DNA of 64,000 nucleotides. Origin: Ligula intestinalis (Eukaryota; Platyhelminthes; Cestoda; Diphyllobothriidea; Diphyllobothriidae). Numbering within the stretch: position 1 is the first letter of the stretch; each line of letters opens with the position of its first letter. The stretch spans positions 47,222,033 through 47,286,032 of the forward strand of contig JAYGXS010000005.1 in the NCBI GenBank assembly GCA_036362985.1. Direction: 5' to 3'. Positions 54,655 through 64,000 of the stretch are shown piece after piece. The notes beneath the pieces are model-generated. The model saw only the letters and a list, made by a program, of their open reading frames with translations. It was not told where the DNA came from and did not search any database. A program made the position numbers and the translations under genes.

Positions 54655-54780
54655 CGGGCCCGGAGCTCAATGGTAAAGGAGTTTGGCTTGGATCAATAGT
54701 TCAGGGGTTCGAGTCACAGATAGTTCACCGCCTGGCTGATAACGGCTCATAAGCCGGAAATAGCCATTGTAGTCTCCTTT
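54655..54780 (+). mobile_element. second tRNA-derived SINE family, fragment
   Basis: A strong tRNA-type head: GAGCTCAATGG (A box, 54664-54674) and GGTTCGAGTC (B box, 54705-54714). It is followed by a body with a hairpin CGGCT-CATA-AGCCG and then GAAATAGCC. A related body piece, GGCTGATGACGGCTTATAA, is at 39998-40016. The tail end is not defined. Confidence 0.55.
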
Positions 54781-55479
54781 GTTTTTGGTAAGAAGGTCTC
54801 CTTGGATGGATAATCTAAGTTTATCTGCTTCTACAGAATCTGGATAAACGCATGTTTGCCCCTTAGATGGCCTTTTCTTTCTTTGTTAATCGATCATCCT
54901 TTTGTGCCTTAGAGCTTAAAGCTTAACACCCCGGAGACTGGCATTCACACGATGTTCAAGAATACCAATCATTTCCTACGCGAAAGAGGCTTTGCATCTA
55001 GATTCGCATGAGCGAAACCCCACAGAAGGAGAGGATTTGCTGTGTCACCGAAGTGATTAGTCTCATGAATTTCACAACTGGAGGTAAGCATACAAGTCCA
55101 CTACTCAACGCAGATCAAGTAAGCTCATCAGTTTGCATCCTTCAAGCCAGGACTGCTAGCGCGTTATAATTAGGTTCCAGCGCACCAGCGGAGAATGCAG
55201 CTTAGCTATCTCACGCATCAGTTTATTAGCCGAGCCACAGTCCAAATGTGGCGACGTATATATGTACCTGATATACCGAGTGCGATATGCTGTCAGGGCA
55301 ATGCTAAAGGTTCCACTCGAATTCTCAGAGGAAGAACGACAGCTTGACAAGGTCTACGCCAGGGTAGTGCACAGATGGTGCCACGCACGTGGACTAATTC
55401 TAAGTGATAGCAGACCTACACTGCGTCTATCGCACTGCCTGATATCAAGATAGATGCAGGAAGACGGGCTGCGGGATCG

Positions 55480-55640
55480 GCTTCAGGAAGCTTGCGCAGC
55501 GTGAGCGTGCACCTAGGCGTGCCACTACGCCCCACCCCCACCCATTGTTTGGTATAAGCTATGGGAGCACAACCCGAATAACGCCTGGCATGCCTTCCTC
55601 TGGCGCCCAGGTTGGTCCAGTGCAGCTGGCCCATTTAGGG
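55480..55640 (+). repeat. dispersed repeat D, copy 1
   Basis: It shares GTGCCACTACG, ATTG.TT.GGTATAAGCTATG-like, GCACAACCCGAATAACG and GGTCC..TGCAGCTGGCCCATTT-type blocks with 59095-59275 in the same orientation. A (CA)n run at 55656-55673 follows. Confidence 0.55.
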
Positions 55641-55673
55641 GGCACAATACGAAGTACACACACACACACACAC

Positions 55674-56762
55674 CTGTCACTTCACTGGATGCGGAATTAT
55701 ATGCCCTTTTCTCCGCCTGGTTTGCTCCGCCATCGGGTGTGGCTTTTAGGGTGTGGCTAGCGCACCAAGAACAGAAGCCTGCCGCCTCGGATGAGCCCTG
55801 GCTGCCAAATAACAGGGAATACGCGCGGGAAACGCGTCAGGTGACTGCCAGATCAGCGGTGTACACCTACGTCAATGGGCAGACACGCCAATGAGAAGCT
55901 CGTGCAGAGCTTATTGGCTTAGTAGCTGTCTGCTCTGCCTGACTGTCTACACTACTGAGCGAACTGCCAATCCCATGGAACTCTTCTCTGACTAAAATGT
56001 GCTACATGAGGCATTAACGGCATTACATAACTCCGTCTGTTAGATCAACCTCGCACCTCGCCTCGCCAACTGCCACTGACGATGCCAAATTTTCTTACGA
56101 CATACAGACTACTGCAGATAACGTGCATGAAGTTGCTGTTTCCTTAACAGGCCCGTGACGCTAGCATTCACGACCGCCGCGGAACGGATAAAGTGGCACT
56201 TATTTATGTCCCACAAGTTACCACTTGGTGCCAGTCAAGGGAAAGGAAGGGCAGCTGGGTAATGGCAGAATGTATTTCTGACAAACATACTGCAACCAAG
56301 GGATGAGGAAAACGCAAAAATTCAAAGAAATAAAACATAAAAGTGCTAGCATCTTGGTTGAGCTGAAGGGGGCGTCTACTTGTCATGAAAAAAGCAGATT
56401 CGTGAAGTGAAACTAGAAGTGCAAAATGACAGTAAACCCAAGCACCGCACGTTCTGATTCGTATATAAATGCGGTTCGTGGATCAGCTCACTATTTTTGA
56501 AAGATTCCAAAGAATGTATAGGCAACTGTATAAGCGGACTCTTCAAAATACGCACCCCCTCCACCAACTAAGGTTCTGGGAGTGAAAGTTGTCGACAGTA
56601 AACGCAAATTTCTGTGACGTAAGAAGAATGCACTTAAATACCCAACCCATGCATAATTACGCACAAATATATGTCGATACTAGTCTGAGTACCCTTTTCG
56701 ACAAGCATGTCGGAACCTTAAGCCAAAGGGAGCAATGCCTTCATGTAAAATGTGAGGCTTAC
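55674..56762. other. no gene recognised
   Basis: Sequence to the left of the minus-strand exon at 56763. If that gene continues, this is intron; I found no downstream exon with confidence. Confidence 0.35.
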
Positions 56763-56915
56763 CTGAAGGATGGTGAAGTTCTCCAGCACCTGATTCATCT
56801 CCTCAAGGGACGACAGTGCCGCCAGCATGGCAATGAACTTCTTCATGGAGGCACACATGGGATTTCGTAGGAGCTTGTAAACGTAGCATCCATTTTCCAG
56901 AGCCGGGATTTCATC
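56763..56915 (-). CDS. internal exon of an unidentified host gene (exon 2 of two seen)
   Basis: A 153-base, 51-codon exon in phase 0 at both ends, between acceptor TACCCGTCCTGACAG and donor GTAAGC. It encodes DEIPALENGCYVYKLLRNPM, then CASMKKFIAMLAALSSLEEM and NQVLENFTILQ, which look like amphipathic helices of a real protein. It joins in phase to the exon at 60652-60733, 3.7 kb upstream on this strand. The reading and splice sites are clear; I cannot name the family. No membrane segment or catalytic motif is visible. Confidence 0.72.
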
Positions 56916-57085
56916 CTGTCAGGACGGGTAACAGAGAAAAAAGGCATAAAACCGTTACTTTATTCGAGCAGTCTGAGGCAAGTATGGGTGTATGCGGGTG
57001 CACTTATAATTATAGGACAGACTAAGTGGTTATAGTTCTCTTGATTGTGCAAAGGTTTGGAAAGAAAAAAAGGGAATAAAGAGTT

Positions 57086-57713
57086 TATGGTATCGTTTTC
57101 GCCATCCCTCAAAGAAGAGGAAGAAGAAGGTATGAGGACATGGACCGTTTTATTTTGAGACTGACGTTTCGGACACTCTCTCGGTTCCATCATCAGAGTA
57201 ACTGGTGGTTGTTCCTTTTCGCCAGGTCTGTTGCAGCCTTGCCGCATGCCTGTTATTATATCCGGGCTCGACACACGACCTTTGGTCTGCCTTTTCGCTG
57301 TTGACTGACCGACGTAAATAGGGGAGAAGCCGGCCTGGAACAACACCACTGCCACGCACACGAGGTTGAGATCAAGTAAGCGGCGGGCAGGAACAACTAA
57401 TTACTTCGCCAGTCGACGAGGAGCTGATCAGCCAAATCAGCCGAAAAGTGAGCAGAGGTCACACGAGCTCACCAGCGAACAAACTTCACGGTCCGTTAAC
57501 AGCAAACAGGCAGCTCAAAAGTCGTGCTTCGAGCGCGGATATAATAACAGGCACGCGGCAAGGCTGCAACAGTCCCGGCGAACAGGAAAAAAACACCCAG
57601 TTACTATGAAGACGGAACCGAGAGAGTGCCGGAACCGTCAGTCTCAAAATAAAACGGTCCATGTCCTCGTACCTTCTTCTTCTTTGTCGGGGATGGTGAA
57701 AACGATATGATAT
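57086..57713. mobile_element. PLE terminal repeats as an inverted pair, no protein
   Basis: The left arm (57086-57315) and right arm (57488-57713) are reverse complements and belong to the same family as the arms at 45.1 and 46.3-46.6 kb (GAGGACATGGACCGTTTTAT, GTTTCGGACACTCTCTCGG, GTTGCAGCCTTGCCGC). The 170-base centre (CACGAGGTTGAGATCAAG, CACACGAGCTCACCAGCGA) equals the sequence just inside the right arm at 46260. It is therefore an internally deleted version of that element. It lies in the intron between the two host exons. The left arm has a hammerhead-like motif (CTGATGA at 57190-57196, GAAA at 57167-57170). Confidence 0.72.
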
Positions 57714-58890
57714 CTGGACCTCGAATCTTTAAGCATAGAGCCTATGGTCTCGCTTCCAAAAACAAACGAGACCTCTGTTTGTTCATGTAGGTACGCAAAA
57801 ACGTAGGTCTCACAGAAAGACACCAGGATTGTGCAGTGGACAGAGTGTTATGCAAAGTTTTAGTGAGAAGACTTAGCAAAGGGTTTAATATCGGAATTCA
57901 ACTGCACAACTTCTTCAGACTTTACGTTGCACGAACTGGTACAGAATAACTAGCAGGTTTTAGTTTATCATACCAATTTTCCCAAAATCAAATGTTAATA
58001 CTGTCCACAGATTTGTTTTACGGCATAAATAATGCATAATATATGAGGGTTGGATAGTTCTCAAACTAAAAAAACTACGTATTTTAAGCTGCAGACAAGA
58101 GCCGTTTCACCGTAGCCCTATGATCAGGGCAAGTTTTGTTTCAGAAGGCCAAGAAATCACTGTAAGGTTGTTTGGAAAAACATCCCATTAAAAATCTACC
58201 GCACAACAATTGACTCGCAGATGGTTGACGGGGTATATTCGCGTGTGCCAATTCAAGTTAAACGGCACATGCTAAAAGCCGAGGAAACGGTCACATTTAA
58301 GCCTTCCCTCTCTGTGGTATCGAAAATGCTGACCATGACACCAGGACAAGTTATGGCGTTAGTCGCATGCTGGGTGCGTTCATTCTGCTGAACATAACTA
58401 GGCAGTCGAGACCTTAATATGTTTACCGGAAAGTTAACAGGGTTAACTTCGGAATTAATGAAGGACACACCCTTATTCTTTGCATTCCAAACTTTTGTCA
58501 AAAAAACAACTTCAAATTTGACAGAGTAGGCAAAGAACAGTCAAAAGGGCACGTCAGTTGGTTTACTTTTTTTGAGCGCACAGTTTACTAAAAAACCATG
58601 GATATTCAGCTTTTGGCATGTTCACGTTGCGTTCATTGCCCTCTTCTAGGGTCAACTCTGAATATTTATAAACACATCTCACCGACATTTGCCAGCATAT
58701 GTAATTTCCGAGGGAAACGAAAAACACAAGCTGGGTGAACTTCCTTCACCTCCTCATCCATTGCAAAGTCCGGATAGCTTGAACATCAAACGGTTAGAAA
58801 AAAGATTAATTTGAAGCCAGTACTGGGCTGTAGCAACAACGAAAAGTTTAATTCTAGATTTTGACAATTTTCACCGCCCGTTTCAGCTAC
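57714..58890. other. intron of the unidentified host gene, no feature seen
   Basis: Between the inverted pair at 57.1-57.7 kb and a PLE end at 58.9 kb I see no coding exon or repeat. A short minus frame at 58253-58501 has no splice sites that fit. Confidence 0.35.
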
Positions 58891-58894
58891 TATT

Positions 58895-58950
58895 TTTTGC
58901 TAATAGCTCTGAGGATGAATCCGCGACGGATGTCAAAACGTCAGGCGAAT
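58895..58950 (+). other. PLE-type end, hammerhead-like
   Basis: CTGAGGATGAATCC, GCGACGGAT and CAAAACGTCAGGCGAATAAA keep the layout of the family, with AATCC/GGAT as helix II. U7 and G12 are changed, so it is inactive. The following tail CAGCGATCGAGTCGTCTTC is shared with the 63.55-kb copy. Confidence 0.5.
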
Positions 58951-59094
58951 AAACGTATTGTACCAGCGATCGAGTCGTCTTCGTTTCAATTACTTCCTGG
59001 GACTTGCATGTTCGCTTGTATTGGCAACCTACCTTACTCTTCCTTTCCACACGCATCTGTGCCCGGTGTCGAGAAATAATCAAGGAGACTGATT

Positions 59095-59275
59095 GCGGGA
59101 ATGTGCGCAGGTGGCTGGCGCGGCGTGGGCCTGCACCTACGCGTGCCACTACGACCGCCCCTACCATGTTCGGCATTGGTTATGAGAGAGCAACCCGAAT
59201 AACGTCTGCCGTACCGTGATCTGGTCCCCTGTGTTGGTCGAGCGCATCTGCCATTTGGTCCGTTAATGGGACCAT
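59095..59275 (+). repeat. dispersed repeat D, copy 2
   Basis: It matches 55480-55640: CACCTA.GCGTGCCACTACG, GGTTATGAGAG and CAACCCGAATAACGTCTG. Confidence 0.55.
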
Positions 59276-60651
59276 GCAGCAACAACCACCAAATCAGCGA
59301 CAAACGTAGTCACACACAAGTGGTTGGTCACCGCATTGTAGTGTGCTAGCAGTGATCTTGAAGACCGCTTTGACTTATTACCAATGAGAAGCCCTCCACT
59401 GACCAGAAGATATATGAAGCTGCTCCAAACTCAAACGTGTTTCAACAGATGGCATGTCACAGAACGCCTCGACATCAATCAATCCACCTCGCACCCAATA
59501 CCACTAGGAACATTCATCAAGTCCCAATATAAAAATCAAAAGATCCACCGCCGCGAAAAACAACATCTGAAGTTATCAGCGGGGCCTTGTGCGGCTGTTT
59601 GTCCCAAATTTTGTTGAAGATTCTAAAAAATATTGCCTTGCCACGGATGGTTGAACCCGCATCAGCTGTCGGGGGGGGGGGAGATTACGTCAAGGCCAAA
59701 TTTGCTATTCACTTGATGGAGCTCCGTGGCACATGCAGCTGTGTATTCTGGTTACTTTCATGCCAGTCGCCAATATTGACAACAAATGCAACAACCGTAT
59801 CCGTTCGGGTGTGGTAAGCCAAGCATCATCTGTTCAAGTACAGACCGCTGCGAGGAATGTGTGGTGATTGCTAATTGTAGTTCCACTGGGTAGTGGCACA
59901 GCGACCGCACCCTACTTCCCATCCCCCTGCGCAACACCTACTTCTGTCTGTTTTTGCCTCTAATGATGGATGCAAGAATAAATTCGAATAAAATTCTTCT
60001 TTTTCTCACCACGCCGTCTTCTCATTTGCATTTCTTTGACAATTCATAGTCTCCAACTGCGATTACTGAATTTTGCGCCAACTGCAGAATGTGTGGCGGT
60101 CAAATGATGAATCGGTCCGTCATCCCATCTCCTAGTTACTAAGCATCGCGAAATAAAGTTGACAACGTAACTGCAATTCATTTTACGCAGACGTTCCTCT
60201 AAAATACAGCTGATCTGTGTGTCTTTTTTATAGTAATGGGCTCGAGAGCTCACTTTAAAAATAAAAAGAAAGAACACTGGACCCGGGACTACCTTCATTC
60301 CTTCCTATTTACCAATGGCCTGGGTCTTTCATATTTATCCTGGTTCAATATATGCAAACATGTATTAGTGATTTTAGTTGGTAAATAAATCATCAAAAGT
60401 GTAGAGTACAGCATTTCCTACATTTCCCTGTTTTCTTCTTCAACTTCAAAATGCACAAGGTTCACATTCAAACATTTCAGAGAGTCCGTTCATAAACCGC
60501 TCACAGCACGCTTATTTTTATCGGATGATCCTATAAAATTCACTAGAATAGTTTATTATAGCAGACAGAAGGAAAGGTCCGAGCCATAACGTTTTGTCTT
60601 TTAAAAATAGGAGAGCAAATTGAAAAAATAGTGAGCAAGAAAATAACTGAC
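59276..60651. other. intron of the unidentified host gene, no feature seen
   Basis: A G10 run lies at about 59669-59678. No exon or mobile element recognised. Confidence 0.35.
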
Positions 60652-60733
60652 CTCCATTTTTTCCACAAAGGGCGCACTGTACGAACAGAGTTGGGTTGAG
60701 ACTTGGAGCGGAATATTGGCGGTCCCCTCGAAG
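60652..60733 (-). CDS. internal exon of an unidentified host gene (exon 1 of two seen)
   Basis: An 82-base exon between acceptor TTTATTTGCCCGGTAG and donor GTCAGT. Its first base completes a codon; it then encodes FEGTANIPLQVSTQL and CSYSAPFVEKME and ends in phase 0. The exon at 56763-56915 follows in frame, giving FVEKME then DEIPALENG. Upstream exons, probably beyond the window or hidden in 61-64 kb, were not found. The family is unknown to me. Confidence 0.65.
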
Positions 60734-61816
60734 CTACCGGGCAAATAAAAGACATTTGGAGCGAAAGTGAATTCTTTTTACACATGTCTTGATTATAAAG
60801 AGCAAGCACTAACGCCTCTCAAGGCAAAAACTTGGCTGAATTAGCTTCAGTAGTGCAAACGGTACAGGAATTTGTTGCACAAGTACTTGATTGGCATAGT
60901 TAACCCATAAATAAAGCGAATACAATTTGGCAGCATATTTGACGCTGTCACGTATTCAGGCAAAAAAATTACAAAGTGCCGAAATTTAATTAGAGTTCTC
61001 CATGGAAACTCAAAAGTACTAGCCGACTTCATTCTGTGTCTAGTGACAGTTCAGATTGTCAGAAATACTCCTCGAAAATCTGAGCGAATGTGCGGGCATT
61101 TTCTGCATTTCACGAGTCTACTAAAAACAGGCGGCTAGCAGCGTCGAAGTTAACTACATCATGTTAACTCGTACAAAGCAGATCACCGTCCAATCAAATA
61201 GCTCGCAGCACTGACTGGTTGCCCTCCAGAAGTGACAAACCAATTGGAAAAAGCGTCATCGATGTCACAGTAGTCGTAAAAGTATTCGGGTTCATACTGC
61301 AGCCTCCAAAACAGCGCCTACTGTTCCTAAAAAAGAGCTTTTCAGAGACTTACCATGATGATAAATGAGGTAAATCAAAGCAGACTGGCATCCAATGTCA
61401 GACTTTAATTTGGATATATTAAGAATCGAAACATTGGTCATTGAGCGGGAATTGTGTATGCACTCAAAACACAATGCAGCAAGCAGCTTCTATGAAGGGC
61501 TTTAATCTTCAAAGTGTCCTTTGGGATGTTGACGCATTAATATGCTTATGGCTCCCACACAGCAGATGTGTATACAGCAAATCTTACCGAAAAGATTTAG
61601 GTATGACCACTGGGACAAGAATTTAATTCGCCTGGTTTTTTGAAATTCATCATGGATCCATCATCGGGGACAATAGCAGGATGGGAAAATTCTTAAACAG
61701 GGAGTTGCAGCATTTTATAGGATATAGTCATTATGATACTGCCCATTTTTGACAATTAACGGCTCCCTGTGGAGGATAATTGCCCGCTTGTGCACTAGTT
61801 ACTTGATGGTAAAAAA
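60734..61816. other. no gene recognised
   Basis: A minus-strand frame at 61292-61474 reads SILNISKLKSDIGCQSALIY and ends at a good donor (CATG then GTAAGT). However, its phase does not fit the next exon, and its acceptor is weak, so I do not call it. Confidence 0.35.
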
Positions 61817-61963
61817 GCGAGATGCAGACACTACCGAGCTGCAAACAGGACCGAGACGCAAACAATATCGAGCTGCAGACAAGGCCGAGAGGCAGACACT
61901 ACTGAGCTGCAGGTAGGACCGAGGTGCAGACACTACCGAGCTGCAGACAAGAACGAGGTGTAG
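61817..61963 (+). repeat. 34-base minisatellite, 4.3 copies
   Basis: Tandem units of 34 bases with consensus CCGAGAGGCAGACACTACCG then AGCTGCAGACAAGG. Units differ by a few substitutions each. Not in an open frame. Confidence 0.88.
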
Positions 61964-61976
61964 TACAAAAATATCA

Positions 61977-62185
61977 ATGGTATTGAATGACGCTGTAGAA
62001 AACGGTCATTTCCTGCTACCGACGGTGGAGAAGAAGATTCAGCCAGTAATGCCTGCTCCGAGATCAATGACCAGAACAGAAAGGCAGCACAGTCAAATAG
62101 ACGATTACTTGGACTGCAGGAGACCAACCAGGACTAAACGTCCGCCGGACAAGTCATTCTTCTAACAGCGGGATGTGTTGGGATG
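61977..62185 (+). mobile_element. end of a gypsy-like element with LTR start
   Basis: The open frame 61977-62165 is basic (RTERQHSQIDDYLDCRRPTR, then KRPPDKSFF and stop) and could be the tail of a Pol polyprotein. GCCGGACAAGTCATTC and CTAACAGCGGGATG then lead into TGTTGGGATG at 62176, the LTR start also seen at 49127. The LTR similarity fades soon after, so the LTR is truncated. Confidence 0.5.
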
Positions 62186-62439
62186 GTCCGGACTTGATGG
62201 TCGGGGTGCGCGCCGTGACCTGCTAAATCTTCATCATACGTAGTGGAATTGGGCTTGATTATGACTCGGCCATCTGGCGTTGGAAAATGCATTGGCCTAT
62301 GCATTCCTCGAGTGATGATATCTTCAGCCAAACTGAGCCTCAGCACCCAAAATTCGATTGAGCAGGTCGCCACACTTGTTAATAGACCGCTTGTGGATAG
62401 GAGAGTCGTTAACTATGGACAGTAACGTAGTAGCTGCAT

Positions 62440-62605
62440 TCTATAAATACTGCAATCCCCTGTGTACGAAATTTCGTTTCTGCTATTGTCTCTGATGATG
62501 GGTTACGAAAAGTCAGGTGAATAAAATTCTTGCCCAAGCGATTGTATCTACTTCCTCTCATTTGCTTCAGGGAACTCGCATATTCACTGATATTGGCAGG
62601 AACCG
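62440..62605 (+). mobile_element. solo PLE end
   Basis: CTGATGATGG, GAAAAGTCAGGTGAATAAA, CAAGCGATTGTATCTACTTC and GGAACTCGCATATTC parallel the right arm at 63.5 kb. Helix II of the hammerhead-like motif is largely deleted. Confidence 0.5.
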
Positions 62606-62687
62606 TTATTCGTTTGTCAACCCAGTTTTGATTTCTGGAACAAGAGGTTTACTCGTCCAAGCCCATCACTGGAGGCAGTCACATATA

Positions 62688-63590
62688 AGAGTAAGAAGTA
62701 GAAGACGACTTCATCATTGGGACAATTTGTTTGTTCGCCTGACGTTTTGAAATCCGTCGCGGATTAATCATCAGAGACATACTCACAGAATAGCAGCAGA
62801 AACAGTTTGTGTGGGCACAGGGTTTTGCCGTAAAATTCAAGCGAACAAAATAATCGATAAATGCCTCGAGTGTGCGCTGATTCGTTGCGCCAGCCTTCTC
62901 GCACCACTTGGAGTTGGAGTCGCACACGTGCCTGAAACAACCATAAGGCGTCAGATAATGAAACCGAAAGACCAACTGCCACGGGGAAGAAACATCTGGA
63001 GTCGTCTACAGGATCTGGTGCGTTTGCGGGCAAAGCAACTATGTCGGAGAAACTGGCAGACTTCTCAAGACATGAATTGCCGAAGACGCGACAGCAGTGC
63101 GTCAAAATTATGCCAATTCTCAGGTTGCGGCTCATTCAACGAGACCCGGTCACACATTCCAAGTTGATGAGGCCGAGATTCTCGCTAGAGGTGACAATCG
63201 CGTGAGCCAAGAATTACTTGAGTCATGGTTTACGGGCTCCCAATCCATCAACAAGTGCAACAATTTGTCCAATCCATATTCCGTGCTGAGGCTAAATTTG
63301 GCCAAAGTAAATTGCCGCTGGGGAGACAGACAGACAGGCCAGCACATCATCTTATGCCAAAACCGCAAGATCAGATGGACAAAGATGATGCAACAAATCG
63401 GCGTACAATCTAGGCAGTTATTGATTATTTCTGTACGTTCAAATCTTATGGCAAAACCCTGTGCACACACAAACTGTTTCTGCTACTGTTCTGTAAGTAT
63501 GCCTATGATTATTAATCCGTGACGGATATCGAAACTTCAGGCGAATAAACATTTTGTCCCAGCGATCGACTCGCCTTCTACTTCTCAATT
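62688..63590 (+). mobile_element. PLE with about 205-base inverted terminal repeats
   Basis: The left arm (62688-62892) and right arm (63385-63590) are reverse complements (AGAAGTAGAAG.CGA, TGGGACAA, TCGCCTGA, CAGAAACAGTTTGTGTG, GCACAGGGTTTTGCC). Between them is a decayed PLE C-terminus: TTIRRQIMKPKDQLP, then, in another frame, NYANSQVAAHSTRPGHTFQV, DEAEILARGDNRVSQELLES and NPYSVLRLNLAKVN. The GIY part is damaged by frameshifts. The layout repeats that of 45.1-46.6 kb with a different PLE family. Confidence 0.72.
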
Positions 63591-64000
63591 ACTTCCTGGA
63601 ACTCGCATGCTCGCTTGTATTAACAGATAAGACTGATCGAATTACAAGTGGACAAAAGAGGTTACTGGGGTGCGGTTTCCATGCGGTGGAGTTCTTCTTT
63701 GAGTGATCGTGTCATATTCACTCGAACTGCTTCCTCGAACTAGCTTCTTTGCTAGCCTTTTCAGTTTGCACCCATTGACCGCCGTAAATTAATCAGCAAA
63801 TTTCCGGCTTCTGAGTTAAGCGTCCATGTAGTTAACGGTGTTTGGACTGTAGCCTGACCAAAGGCTAGCAACCTTGTCGGCTCTCCTAAGGCGTTGTGCC
63901 TGCCGCCAACCGCCACAATTATTCCTTTGTTCAATAGCGTTCGCTGGGCTGGCCACACGAGCAATGACCTGAACGGCTGCAACGGGCACGTACGCACGGC
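63591..64000. other. no gene recognised
   Basis: No coding exon, repeat or RNA gene seen up to the end of the window. Confidence 0.4.

Noticed and set aside
54736..54766. A hammerhead-like sequence in the second SINE: CTGATAA, hairpin CGGCT-CATA-AGCCG, GAAA.
   Set aside because: G8 is changed, helix III cannot be formed with a U16.1, and helix I pairing would need G at position 17. The hairpin may be real but the ribozyme reading is forced.
61292..61474. Minus-strand frame ending in a clean donor, as an upstream exon of the unidentified host gene.
   Set aside because: It ends in phase 1, whereas the next exon at 60652-60733 needs two bases from the previous exon, and the acceptor is poor.
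1..64000. CRISPR arrays, bacterial operons, riboswitches or phage genes.
   Set aside because: The window is eukaryotic: spliced genes, LINE, SINE and PLE content, and no regular spacer arrays.

Overview
This is nuclear DNA from a eukaryote, and a flatworm (cestode or trematode) is the best guess. The clues are a muscle-type essential myosin light chain gene with a 41-base intron directly after its start codon and a 13-kb intron; many Penelope-like element (PLE) remnants with GIY-YIG endonuclease domains; a CR1/Jockey-like LINE; tRNA-derived SINEs; and several classes of hammerhead-ribozyme sequence, a combination known from schistosomes and relatives. The species cannot be named from the window. 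Most of the sequence is decayed repeats, and host genes are few.

Layout. 1-4.4 kb: a repeat fragment, a decayed antisense piece of 28S rRNA and an AT-rich repeat that recurs at 51.5 kb. 4.38-7.62 kb (-): a 1,079-codon uninterrupted ankyrin-repeat gene. 7.6-16.8 kb: no gene recognised. 16.85-33.09 kb (+): the essential myosin light chain, whose six coding exons I joined by splice signals, matching phases and family similarity (156 codons). Its intron 3 carries a broken CR1-like LINE (23.5-27.6 kb) with two antisense tRNA-like segments inside ORF1. 36-41 kb: inverted-repeat PLE ends and a tandem repeat carrying a fully canonical type I hammerhead. 41.8 kb and 53.4-53.75 kb: a tRNA-derived SINE with a hammerhead-like 3' part. 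42.9-46.6 kb, 48.7 kb, 57.1-57.7 kb and 62.4-63.6 kb: PLE fragments, three of them framed by inverted repeats. 49.1-49.6 kb: a gypsy-like LTR. 52.0-52.26 kb: a short inverted-repeat transposon inserted in the second AT-rich repeat. 56.76-60.73 kb (-): two exons of an unidentified host gene.

The main result is that three unrelated-looking repeat classes (tandem repeat, SINE, PLE ends) carry hammerhead-type cores, the first two with a short palindromic helix III, the form that in known cases works as a dimer in multimeric transcripts. The tandem copy at 40.6 kb keeps every conserved core residue. Two SINE copies show compensatory base changes in helix I. All assignments come from reading the sequence; no alignment or folding program was run.
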